Source of the DNA: CAXSEA01 sp964235675
GTDB lineage: Bacteria > Armatimonadota > Armatimonadia > Armatimonadales > Capsulimonadaceae
Assembly (NCBI GenBank): GCA_964235675.1
Contig: CAXSEA010000148.1
Coordinates: forward strand, 1 to 9,232
Direction of reading: 5' to 3'
DNA length: 9,232 nt
Below, piece by piece: positions 1-5,625 of the stretch; position 1 is the first letter of the stretch, and every line of letters starts with the position of its first letter. Under the pieces are notes generated by a model. That model ran no database searches. It had not been told where the DNA came from and was given only the letters and a program-made list of their open reading frames with translations. A program made the translations under genes and the position numbers.

Positions 1-930
1 CTGCTGGCCGATCCCGATGTGCAGATTGTCTTGAACTTGACTGTTCCCAAGGCGCATGCCGAAGTTGCGGTGCAGGCGATCCAGGCCGGCAAGCATGTGT
101 ACAACGAAAAGCCTTTATCGATTGACTTGATGGCGGCGCGGCAGTTGCTGGATTCGGCCCGCGCTCAGGGGCTGCGCGTGGGCTGCGCGCCGGATACGTT
201 TCTGGGAGCGTCGATGCAATCGTGCCGCAAGCTGATCGACGACGGAGCTATTGGTGAGCCATTGGGCGCGACGGGATTTATGATGGGACGCGGACCGGAG
301 CCGTGGCATCCCGACCCGGAATTTTTTTACAAGCCCGGCGGCGGGCCGCTGCTGGATATGGGGCCGTACTATATCACGGCGCTGGTGAATCTAATGGGCG
401 GAATCAAGCGGGTGACCGGGTCGGCGCGGGCGAGCTTTCCCGAGCGCACAGTCGGCAGCGGGGTGAAAGAAGGCAGCAAAATCAAGGTGGAGATTCCAAC
501 CCATATCGCCGGGGTACTGGATTTTGCCGGCGGGCCCGTGGCGACGCTGGTGACATCGTTCGACGTGAGCGGCCATCGGCATACCGAGCTGGAGATCTAC
601 GGAACCGAAGGCTCGCTGCGCGTGCCTGATCCGAATAACTTCAACGGCACGATCGAGCTGCTGAAGCATGGCGAGAAGGAGTGGAGGGAGCGGCCTCTGA
701 CGCATAGCCTCGCGGAAGACAGCCGGGGCGCGGGACTTTCGGATATGGCTGAGGCAATTAAAGAGTATAGGCCGCACCGAGCGTCGGGCGATTTGGCCTA
801 TCATGTGCTGGAGGCGATGCTGGGCATACTCGACGCGTCCGAAAAGGGGCGGCATGTCGGGCTTTCCAGCATGGTGGAACGGCCCGACGCGCTGCCTATC
901 GGGCTGCCGGAAGACGCTCTGCGCTCTTAG
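1..930 (+). CDS. Gfo/Idh/MocA family NAD(P)-dependent oxidoreductase, 5' partial
   Basis: The reading frame is open from the first base of the window (LLADPDVQIVLN...), so the true start lies upstream and 309 residues are visible. The missing part should hold the GxGxxG dinucleotide loop. The N-terminal Rossmann remainder shows the family signature HVYNEKPL, with the EKP triplet at about visible residues 36-38. The C-terminal GFO_IDH_MocA-type domain contains GGGPLLDMGPYYI, where many members have a His in the DxGxH stretch and this one has Tyr, and then an EIYGTEGSLRVPDP strand-loop near the end. Family members oxidise or reduce sugars, inositols and related polyols with NAD(P). The substrate cannot be told from sequence. 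It ends 6 bp from the convergent msrB stop codon, so the two genes are tail to tail. Family assignment is firm and function is open. Confidence 0.93.
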   Translation: MLADPDVQIVLNLTVPKAHAEVAVQAIQAGKHVYNEKPLSIDLMAARQLLDSARAQGLRVGCAPDTFLGASMQSCRKLIDDGAIGEPLGATGFMMGRGPEPWHPDPEFFYKPGGGPLLDMGPYYITALVNLMGGIKRVTGSARASFPERTVGSGVKEGSKIKVEIPTHIAGVLDFAGGPVATLVTSFDVSGHRHTELEIYGTEGSLRVPDPNNFNGTIELLKHGEKEWRERPLTHSLAEDSRGAGLSDMAEAIKEYRPHRASGDLAYHVLEAMLGILDASEKGRHVGLSSMVERPDALPIGLPEDALRS

Positions 931-936
931 CGCGAA

Positions 937-1512
937 CTATGAAGTTGGGGTGGCGACAAACTTCATCGCCGCCGAGTTCATACAATAGCGAAGACCGGTG
1001 GGCTGGGGACCGTCGTCGAAGACGTGGCCGAGGTGGCTGGCGCAACGGTGGCAGCGCACTTCCGTGCGATCCATGCCGAGAGTGTCGTCGTCGAGGGTCA
1101 GAATTGCGTTTTGGCTAATCGGCTTCCAGAAGCTTGGCCAGCCGGTGCCGCTGTCGAATTTGGTCGTCGAGCTAAACAAGGGCAGAGCGCATCCGGCGCA
1201 GAAATAGCTGCCGGCAACGTGGTTGTTCCAGTAGGCGTTCTGGTAGGCAGGCTCGGTGCCGGAGTCGCGGAGAACGTCGTACTGCTCGGGACTGAGAAGC
1301 TTGTGCCACTCGGCGTCGGTGTGGACGACGGAGGGCTTGTACTTGGCCATAACTCTGCGGTTTGCCGCAGTGGCGGATAGCGAGCGCGATTCAAACAGCC
1401 CAAAGCCCACCGCCGCCACGCCGATGCCCAGCGCCGCATTGGATAAAAATTGGCGGCGGCTTGTGGGAGATGCGCTGCCTGAAGCCGATTGATCGGACTG
1501 GTTTGTAGTCAT
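937..1512 (-). CDS. msrB: Peptide-methionine (R)-S-oxide reductase with Tat signal peptide
   Basis: MsrB reduces the R epimer of methionine sulfoxide in proteins. The 191-residue protein begins with a twin-arginine signal, SRRQFL at residues 18-23, followed by a hydrophobic stretch (about 25-40). It is therefore probably exported folded to the cell envelope rather than acting in the cytoplasm. The mature domain (about 58-188) has all the hallmarks: zinc ligands C105-x-x-C108 and C154-x-x-C157, the block FDSGTGWPSFWKP, LGHVFDDGP, and catalytic Cys177 in RYCMNSAAMKF. The ATG start is supported because it opens directly into the Tat region, although the upstream Shine-Dalgarno is weak. It lies 58 bp downstream of the ArsR-methyltransferase gene on the same strand, so co-transcription is possible. 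A methionine-repair gene beside SAH metabolism is thematically consistent. The fold and catalytic Cys make the call secure. Confidence 0.95.
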   Translation of the reverse strand: MTTNQSDQSASGSASPTSRRQFLSNAALGIGVAAVGFGLFESRSLSATAANRRVMAKYKPSVVHTDAEWHKLLSPEQYDVLRDSGTEPAYQNAYWNNHVAGSYFCAGCALPLFSSTTKFDSGTGWPSFWKPISQNAILTLDDDTLGMDRTEVRCHRCASHLGHVFDDGPQPTGLRYCMNSAAMKFVATPTS

Positions 1513-1570
1513 GCTCTATTAACGCTTTTCAGGCCGCTGGTGTTCCGATTTTGAGCCATTCTTGGGGGCG

Positions 1571-2503
1571 TTAAGCGGGTTTGTCGGCGATGGCCATAAG
1601 CGACTCGAAGTGCGGCGGCTGCTCGTCGCGGTCGACCACGGAGACGTCGATGGACACAAAGCCGGCTGCTTCCAGCATCTCCATCATTTCCACGCGCGAG
1701 AAGCCGAGCCACTGGTCGGCGTACATTTCGCGGGCGGCTTCGACATCGTGGCAGAGCAGGTCGAGAATGACGAGCCTGCCGCCCGGCTGCAAGATCCGCC
1801 GGGCCTCGGAGAGCGCGGCGGGGGGATGCATCGCGTGGTGTAGAACCTGGTGCATCATGGCTACATCGGCTGTGTTGTCAGGGATGGGAAGCGACTCGAA
1901 ATCGCCCTGGCGGTAGTCGAAATTCTTGACTTCGCTGCCGCGCGCGACGGTCTGGCCGTATTCCACCATTTTGCCGGACGCGTCCACGGCGATAACCTGG
2001 CGCGCCCGCTGCGCGAGAAGCAGGGATAGAGTTGCCTCGCCGGCGCCGATATCGGCGATGACAAGATCGGGCGGCAGGAGGCGGATGAGAATTTCGCAGA
2101 GCGCTTTCCAGCTGCGCCCAGGCACGTAATTGCGCCCGAAGCGTCCGGCGAGCTCGTCGAAATAGTGGCGGAGGGTGTCTTTGCGCCCGGCGACGACCAA
2201 CTCCAGGCCACGGTCGTCGTGCGAGGCTTCGGGCAGCTCGCGGGCGCTTTCGCGGACGACCTCGCCCAGCAGGATTTCGGCTCCGGCGGGGGCGGTCGTC
2301 CGGTAAAGGCTTTTTTGGCCGGAGCGGCGCATCTCCACGAACCCGGCGCTTCGCAACTGGGACAAGTGCATGGAGATTCCGCTTTGGCCCATGCCTAAAA
2401 TCTCCTGCAACTCGGCGACGCTGAGCTCCTCGCGCTGCAGAAGGCGCAGTATCCGTACTCGGGAGGGTTCGCTGAGGAGGCGCAGCGCTTTCAGCAGTTG
2501 CAT
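1571..2503 (-). CDS. ArsR-type HTH / SAM-dependent methyltransferase fusion, SahR-like candidate
   Basis: The protein has 310 residues from ATG 2503; a TTG at 2518 would add five (MYNEP). The N-terminal winged helix (about residues 1-70) follows the ArsR pattern: LSEPSRVRILRLL, then SVAELQEILGMGQSGISMHL as recognition region and a wing ending GQKSLYR. The Cys-rich metal site of ArsR/SmtB sensors (ELCVCD type) is absent. The C-terminal class I methyltransferase (about 135-300) shows motif I VIADIGAGEATLS, acidic VIAVDASGKM, QGDFESLPIPDNTADV and LQPGGRLVILDL. The usual last glycine of motif I is Ala. In established work SahR is an ArsR-family repressor of SAM-recycling genes. I recall that some members carry a methyltransferase domain. 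Divergence from ahcY across a palindrome supports that role here. A catalytic role is not excluded. The domain call is firm; the SahR role is inferred. Confidence 0.88.
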   Translation of the reverse strand: MQLLKALRLLSEPSRVRILRLLQREELSVAELQEILGMGQSGISMHLSQLRSAGFVEMRRSGQKSLYRTTAPAGAEILLGEVVRESARELPEASHDDRGLELVVAGRKDTLRHYFDELAGRFGRNYVPGRSWKALCEILIRLLPPDLVIADIGAGEATLSLLLAQRARQVIAVDASGKMVEYGQTVARGSEVKNFDYRQGDFESLPIPDNTADVAMMHQVLHHAMHPPAALSEARRILQPGGRLVILDLLCHDVEAAREMYADQWLGFSRVEMMEMLEAAGFVSIDVSVVDRDEQPPHFESLMAIADKPA

Positions 2504-2509
2504 GGGTTC

Positions 2510-2515
2510 ATTATA
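2510..2515 (-). promoter_or_regulatory. -10 box (TATAAT) of the ArsR-methyltransferase gene, probably leaderless
   Basis: On the minus strand a perfect TATAAT is followed by only six bases (GAACCC) before ATG 2503. Transcription from this box would start at or within a base or two of the ATG, giving a leaderless mRNA. No Shine-Dalgarno precedes either ATG 2503 or the alternative TTG 2518. The -35 region at normal spacing is poor (about CAATCC). The assignment rests on the -10 box and the missing ribosome site. Confidence 0.5.
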
Positions 2516-2530
2516 CAAGCGGAAAGTTTT

Positions 2531-2558
2531 TTGGATTGTGGAAGAATCAATGTATCAT
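2531..2558 (+). promoter_or_regulatory. Candidate ahcY promoter
   Basis: TTGGAT (2531-2536) and TATCAT (2553-2558) are separated by 16 bp, predicting a start near 2565 and a leader of about 36 nt. The -10 box lies inside the 24-bp palindrome, so a protein bound there would block RNA polymerase. A second, perfect TATAAT at 2576-2581 lacks a recognisable -35 and would start transcription right at the Shine-Dalgarno, so I rank it lower. Confidence 0.45.
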
Positions 2559-2569
2559 GATGCATTGAT
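2546..2569. promoter_or_regulatory. 24-bp near-perfect palindrome, probable operator of the ArsR-type regulator
   Basis: The left arm ATCAATGTATCA and the right arm TGATGCATTGAT are reverse complements except for one pair (T2553 against G2562). The centre of symmetry is between 2557 and 2558. The size and dyad symmetry suit a dimeric ArsR-family winged helix. The site overlaps the likely ahcY -10 box and lies about 43-66 bp upstream of the predicted regulator start. Repression of ahcY with read-out of SAH or SAM is the simplest model. The symmetry is seen directly; the binding protein is inferred. Confidence 0.7.
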
Positions 2570-2587
2570 AACGGCTATAATGAAGCC

Positions 2588-2593
2588 AAGGAG
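2588..2593 (+). promoter_or_regulatory. Shine-Dalgarno deciding the ahcY start
   Basis: AAGGAG sits seven bases before ATG 2601. It selects this codon over the in-frame ATG at 2580, whose upstream region has no such site and which overlaps a TATAAT, and over the longer open frame reaching back to 2370. Confidence 0.8.
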
Positions 2594-2600
2594 ATTTCTA

Positions 2601-4049
2601 ATGACCAACCTGCTGGACCGCCCGGTCGCCGCGACGACCGAGACTCACAACAACTACAAAGTGGCCGACCTTTCGCTCGCCGACTGGGGCCGTAAAGAGA
2701 TCAATATTGCCGAGCACGAGATGCCTGGCCTGATGTCGATTCGCGCCAAGTACGCGCCCGCCAAGCCTCTGCAGGGCGTCCGGATTACCGGCTCGCTGCA
2801 CATGACCATTCAGACCGCCGTTTTAATCGAGACGCTGGTCGATCTCGGCGCGGATGTCCGCTGGGCGAGCTGCAACATTTTCTCGACGCAGGACCATGCC
2901 GCCGCCGCTATCGCCGAAACCGGCGTGCCGGTGTTTGCGTGGAAGGGCGAGTCGCTGGAAGAGTACTGGTGGTGCACCTACCAGGCGCTGAGCCATCAGG
3001 GCGGCACGGGCCCGGAGCTGGTCGTGGACGACGGCGGGGATGTCACGCTGCTGATCCACAAGGGCTATGAGCTGGAAAACGGCAGCGACTGGGTGCACGG
3101 CGAGGCCGACTCGCATGAGGAGCAGGTGATCAAGAATCTGCTCAAGCAGGTTTATTCCGAGAATCCCACCAAGTGGCACGATATGGTGTCGGCGTGGCGC
3201 GGCGTCTCCGAGGAGACGACGACCGGTGTCCACCGGCTTTATAAGATGCAGCAGGACGGCAAGCTGCTGGTGCCGGCGATCAATGTGAACGACTCGGTGA
3301 CCAAGTCCAAGTTCGACAACTTGTATGGCTGCCGCGAATCGCTGGCGGATGGAATCAAGCGCGCCACGGACGTGATGATGGGTGGCAAGGTGGCGGTGGT
3401 CTGCGGCTACGGCGATGTCGGCAAGGGTTCGGCGCACAGTCTGCGCGGCATGGGCGCGCGGGTGATTGTCACCGAGATCGACCCGATCAACGCTCTGCAG
3501 GCCGCGATGGAAGGCTTTCAAGTCACGACGATTGAAGACACGATGGGCTTGGGCGATATCTATGTCACCACGACCGGCAATGTCGATATTATTACGCTAG
3601 AGCACATGGCGAAGATGAAGGATCAGGCGATTGTCTGCAACATCGGGCACTTCGACAATGAGATCCAGATCGACCGCTTGAACAACGCCGAGGGCGTGAC
3701 CAAGATCAATGTCAAGCCGCAGGTGGACCAGTACACCTTTGCCGACGGCCACACGATCTACATGCTGGCCGAAGGCCGATTGGTGAATCTGGGCTGCGCG
3801 ACCGGCCATCCCAGCTTCGTGATGTCCAACAGCTTCTCCAACCAGGTGCTGGCGCAGATAGACTTGTGGCGCAACCGCGAGCGCTACGAAGTGGGAGTCT
3901 ACACCCTGCCGAAGAAGCTCGACGAGGAAGTGGCCCGGCTGCACCTCGAAAAGATCGGCGTGAAGCTGACCACGCTGACCCCGAAGCAGGCCGACTATAT
4001 CGGAGTCGATGTGGAAGGCCCGTATAAGGCGGAAACTTACCGCTACTAG
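2601..4049 (+). CDS. ahcY: Adenosylhomocysteinase (S-adenosyl-L-homocysteine hydrolase)
   Basis: AhcY reversibly splits S-adenosylhomocysteine into adenosine and homocysteine in the cytoplasm, relieving product inhibition of methyltransferases and feeding methionine resynthesis. The 482-residue length matches the longer bacterial class with the extra insertion. Diagnostic stretches include GSLHMTIQTAVLIETL (His67, equivalent to a conserved active-site His), the NVNDSVTKSKFDNLYGCRES-type region, the NAD-binding loop GYGDVGKG at 269-276, CNIGHFDNEI, GRLVNLGCATGHPSFVMSNS, and a C-terminus ending YKAETYRY like the conserved tail that reaches the neighbouring subunit. The start is set by AAGGAG at 2588. 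The gene diverges from a SahR-like regulator, has a palindrome over its promoter and ends in a strong terminator, so it is probably a single-gene transcript. No residue loss was noticed. Confidence 0.97.
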   Translation: MTNLLDRPVAATTETHNNYKVADLSLADWGRKEINIAEHEMPGLMSIRAKYAPAKPLQGVRITGSLHMTIQTAVLIETLVDLGADVRWASCNIFSTQDHAAAAIAETGVPVFAWKGESLEEYWWCTYQALSHQGGTGPELVVDDGGDVTLLIHKGYELENGSDWVHGEADSHEEQVIKNLLKQVYSENPTKWHDMVSAWRGVSEETTTGVHRLYKMQQDGKLLVPAINVNDSVTKSKFDNLYGCRESLADGIKRATDVMMGGKVAVVCGYGDVGKGSAHSLRGMGARVIVTEIDPINALQAAMEGFQVTTIEDTMGLGDIYVTTTGNVDIITLEHMAKMKDQAIVCNIGHFDNEIQIDRLNNAEGVTKINVKPQVDQYTFADGHTIYMLAEGRLVNLGCATGHPSFVMSNSFSNQVLAQIDLWRNRERYEVGVYTLPKKLDEEVARLHLEKIGVKLTTLTPKQADYIGVDVEGPYKAETYRY

Positions 4050-4061
4050 GCAGTATCAATT

Positions 4062-4099
4062 CACCGGCACGACTTAATCGTTTGTGCCGGTGTTTTTTT
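4062..4099 (+). terminator. Rho-independent terminator of ahcY
   Basis: A perfect 9-bp stem, CACCGGCAC (4062-4070) with GTGCCGGTG (4084-4092), encloses a 13-nt loop and is followed at once by seven T (4093-4099). It begins 12 bases after the ahcY stop codon and ends only 19 bases before the next start codon. Confidence 0.92.
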
Positions 4100-4118
4100 G
4101 TGGCACAACTCAACTACC

Positions 4119-5108
4119 ATGATTTTATCGCCGTCATTATTGCGCAAGTCTCATTTGCCCCGAGCCGTTACCGTTGTCGCCACCGGAGTGGCCTTTGCTT
4201 TGCTGGCTGGTTGCGCGACGGCACGCAACATGGCGGGCGCTGGGCAGACGCTGGCTCAAGCGCGTCAGGGGCATACCACGCAGCTCACCGCTAAACTGCG
4301 CAACGACGATGCCATCGACACGCCGCCGGCTGGGATCAAGATTGTCCATTATCCGGCTCCGCTTGGCTCGTATCCCGCGTATCTGACCGCACCGCCGACT
4401 TCAGGCAAGCGCTACCCGGCGATTATCTGGCTGGTGGGCGGCTTCGGCAACAGCTTGATCGGCAACACCGCTTGGCTGCCCGCACCGCCCGAAAACGATC
4501 AGTCGGCGCGGGCTTTCCGCGAGGCGGGAATTATCACGATGTACCCGTCGCTGAGGGGCGGCAACGGAAACGCCGGATACGACGAGAGCTTTTATGGCGA
4601 GGTGGACGACGTAATCGCAGCCGCCAAGTATTTGGCGACGCGGAGCGACGTGGACCCGAACCGCATTTATCTGGGAGGCCACAGCACGGGGGGCACGCTG
4701 GCGCTGCTGACGGCGGAGTGCACGAACCGGTTCCGCGGCGTGTTCGCGTTTGGGGCGGTTGCCAGCCCGGTTGCCTATGGAGCGGGCAATCTGACGTTCG
4801 ATACCAGCGACAAAACGGAAAAAGACCTTCGAGCGCCGTATCGTTACATCAACACGATCAGCACTCCCACGTTTCTTTTCGAGGGAACCGAGCAGCCGAG
4901 CAACTTAAAGCCGCTCCGGATATTGGCGTATGTGGATAAGAACCCGCTGGTTCATTGCTATGAGCTGCCCGGCTACAACCACTTCAGCGAGCTGGCCGAA
5001 TTTACTCCCATCGTCGCGTCTCAAATCGCGCGGGACACGTCGGCGACGCCTCAGTTCGCTTTTCAATCGACCAACCCGGAAATAGTGCCCGCGCAGCCTG
5101 CCCTCTAA
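4119..5108 (+). CDS. Lipoprotein alpha/beta hydrolase (prolyl oligopeptidase / dienelactone hydrolase-like)
   Basis: The 329-residue protein starts at ATG 4119. A TTG at 4098, inside the terminator T-run, is in frame but unlikely. Residues 1-31 form a signal peptide with basic n-region (LLRKSHLPR), hydrophobic core and lipobox LAGC, so Cys32 would be lipidated and the enzyme anchored in the envelope. The hydrolase fold shows YPAIIWLVGGFGN (oxyanion region), NRIYLGGHSTGG with nucleophile Ser189 in G-H-S-T-G, and His288 in GYNHFS. The acidic residue is uncertain: the usual GTxD position reads EGTEQ (Glu255, Glu258, Gln259). Substrates of this group include peptides and esters, and the sequence does not decide. 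No clear Shine-Dalgarno precedes the ATG, and the ahcY terminator ends 19 bp upstream, so transcription must start in an unusually short space or come from readthrough. Fold assignment is firm. Confidence 0.85.
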   Translation: MILSPSLLRKSHLPRAVTVVATGVAFALLAGCATARNMAGAGQTLAQARQGHTTQLTAKLRNDDAIDTPPAGIKIVHYPAPLGSYPAYLTAPPTSGKRYPAIIWLVGGFGNSLIGNTAWLPAPPENDQSARAFREAGIITMYPSLRGGNGNAGYDESFYGEVDDVIAAAKYLATRSDVDPNRIYLGGHSTGGTLALLTAECTNRFRGVFAFGAVASPVAYGAGNLTFDTSDKTEKDLRAPYRYINTISTPTFLFEGTEQPSNLKPLRILAYVDKNPLVHCYELPGYNHFSELAEFTPIVASQIARDTSATPQFAFQSTNPEIVPAQPAL

Positions 5109-5122
5109 CAAGTTATGGAGCG

Positions 5123-5159
5123 AGCACGAACACGGCTGATTTCGGGTTTCGGTCGTGCT
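5123..5159. repeat. Inverted repeat between the hydrolase gene and the tRNA promoter
   Basis: AGCACGA (5123-5129) pairs perfectly with TCGTGCT (5153-5159) across a 23-nt loop. There is no T-run, so it is at best a weak terminator for the hydrolase gene. Its right arm touches the -35 box of the tRNA-Thr promoter at 5159. Function is unknown and it may be incidental. Confidence 0.35.
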
Positions 5160-5188
5160 TGACCCAATCGCCTGCCCGAGAGTATAAT
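5159..5188 (+). promoter_or_regulatory. Promoter of tRNA-Thr
   Basis: TTGACC (5159-5164) and a perfect TATAAT (5183-5188) are spaced by 18 bp. The predicted start near 5195 leaves about 26 nt of 5' leader for RNase P to remove. Confidence 0.8.
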
Positions 5189-5220
5189 TCGTCCGGTCAA
5201 TTCGCTTGCCTGTTTCCCGC

Positions 5221-5295
5221 GCCGAAGTAGCTCAATGGTAGAGCGCCCGATTTGTAATCGGACGGTTAAGAGTTCGATTCTCTTCTTCGGCTCCA
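5221..5295 (+). tRNA. tRNA-Thr (anticodon UGU)
   Basis: The 75-nt gene folds as a class I cloverleaf with CCA encoded. The acceptor GCCGAAG pairs fully with CTTCGGC. The D arm is GCTC/GAGC around AATGGTA. The anticodon loop TTTGTAA gives UGU, reading ACA and probably other ACN codons. The T arm is AAGAG/CTCTT around TTCGATT. The one flaw is the top anticodon-stem pair, C27 against A43; the other four pairs are canonical. It has its own promoter and no obvious terminator before the next promoter. Confidence 0.95.
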
Positions 5296-5325
5296 GCCTA
5301 ATCGGCGAAGCGCAGGAAGATGATG

Positions 5326-5355
5326 TTGATTTTTTGCGGGGAGCGCGGCTATAAT
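5326..5355 (+). promoter_or_regulatory. Promoter of tRNA-Tyr
   Basis: TTGATT (5326-5331) and a perfect TATAAT (5350-5355) are spaced by 18 bp, the same geometry as the tRNA-Thr promoter. The start would fall near 5362, some 69 nt before the mature tRNA. The tRNA-Tyr gene can therefore be transcribed independently of tRNA-Thr. Confidence 0.7.
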
Positions 5356-5430
5356 TGGTCTGCTTCCGCAGGGCCGCGTCGGCGCTCGCTTTTGCGCGCT
5401 TCCTTGCCGGCAACAACTGAATAGCATCGT

Positions 5431-5516
5431 GGGTCGATGTCCGAGTGGTTAAAGGAGGCGGTCTGTAAAATCGTCGGCGAAAGCCTACACAAGTTCAAAT
5501 CTTGTTCGGCCCACCA
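5431..5516 (+). tRNA. tRNA-Tyr (anticodon GUA)
   Basis: The 86-nt class II tRNA has CCA encoded. The acceptor GGGTCGA pairs with TCGGCCC with one U-G wobble. The anticodon loop CTGTAAA (5463-5469) gives GUA for tyrosine codons. The long variable arm contains GGC-GAAA-GCC (5476-5485), a three-pair stem closed by a GNRA tetraloop. The T arm is ACAAG/CTTGT around TTCAAAT. The anticodon stem contains two G-U wobbles. Discriminator A5513 is followed by CCA. Confidence 0.95.
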
Positions 5517-5522
5517 GTTTGT

Positions 5523-5560
5523 AAAAGCTCCAGCGCTTATTTAGCGTTGGGGCTTTTTTT
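5523..5560 (+). terminator. Rho-independent terminator after tRNA-Tyr
   Basis: AAAAGCTCCAGCGC (5523-5536) pairs with GCGTTGGGGCTTTT (5544-5557), allowing two G-U wobbles, over a 7-nt loop. The T-run spans 5554-5560. It starts six bases after the tRNA-Tyr CCA end. Confidence 0.9.
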
Positions 5561-5577
5561 ATTGCAGGAGTTTGACA

Positions 5578-5607
5578 ATGGGGTGGGGAACAAGCATTGA
5601 GTCGTGA
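5578..5607 (+). CDS. Possible 9-codon leader peptide ahead of the DUF4328 gene
   Basis: ATG 5578 is preceded by AGGAG (5566-5570) at seven-base spacing, the best ribosome-site geometry near this gene. The frame reads MGWGTSIES and stops at TGA 5605-5607. It lies in the same frame as the DUF4328 gene, whose ATG is 18 bases after the stop. The TTGACA at 5572-5577 between this site and the ATG is a perfect -35 sequence but has no matching -10. The mini-ORF could act in translational coupling, or be chance or a relic of an older start. No known attenuator motif such as repeated codons is seen. Confidence 0.3.
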   Translation: MGWGTSIES

Positions 5608-5614
5608 TTGACGC

Positions 5615-5620
5615 AGGAGA
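5615..5620 (+). promoter_or_regulatory. Shine-Dalgarno of the DUF4328 gene
   Basis: AGGAGA lies five bases before ATG 5626. It favours that codon over the in-frame TTG at 5608, which has no such site at a suitable distance and follows a TGA directly. Confidence 0.7.
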
Positions 5621-5625
5621 TACCG

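Noticed and set aside
391..855. 154-codon minus-strand frame inside the oxidoreductase gene
   Set aside because: It lies wholly within a conserved coding region on the other strand and has no domain features.
2370..2600. Upstream open extension of the ahcY frame back to 2370
   Set aside because: It overlaps the divergent regulator gene and the control region, has no family similarity, and the AAGGAG at 2588 plus the usual N-terminus fix the start at 2601.
2519..2600. Possible SAH riboswitch ahead of ahcY
   Set aside because: The predicted leader is only about 36 nt, too short for the known SAH-element fold, and no matching conserved core is visible. The palindrome explains control better.
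2823..3521. 232-codon open frame opposite ahcY
   Set aside because: It is a shadow of the well-conserved ahcY coding strand; the His/Val/Arg-rich translation matches nothing known to me.
5572..5600. TTGACA at 5572 as promoter of the DUF4328 gene
   Set aside because: The -35 is perfect but no acceptable -10 occurs at 16-18 bp spacing (about CATTGA), and the site lies between a ribosome site and the mini-ORF ATG. It was not listed as a promoter.
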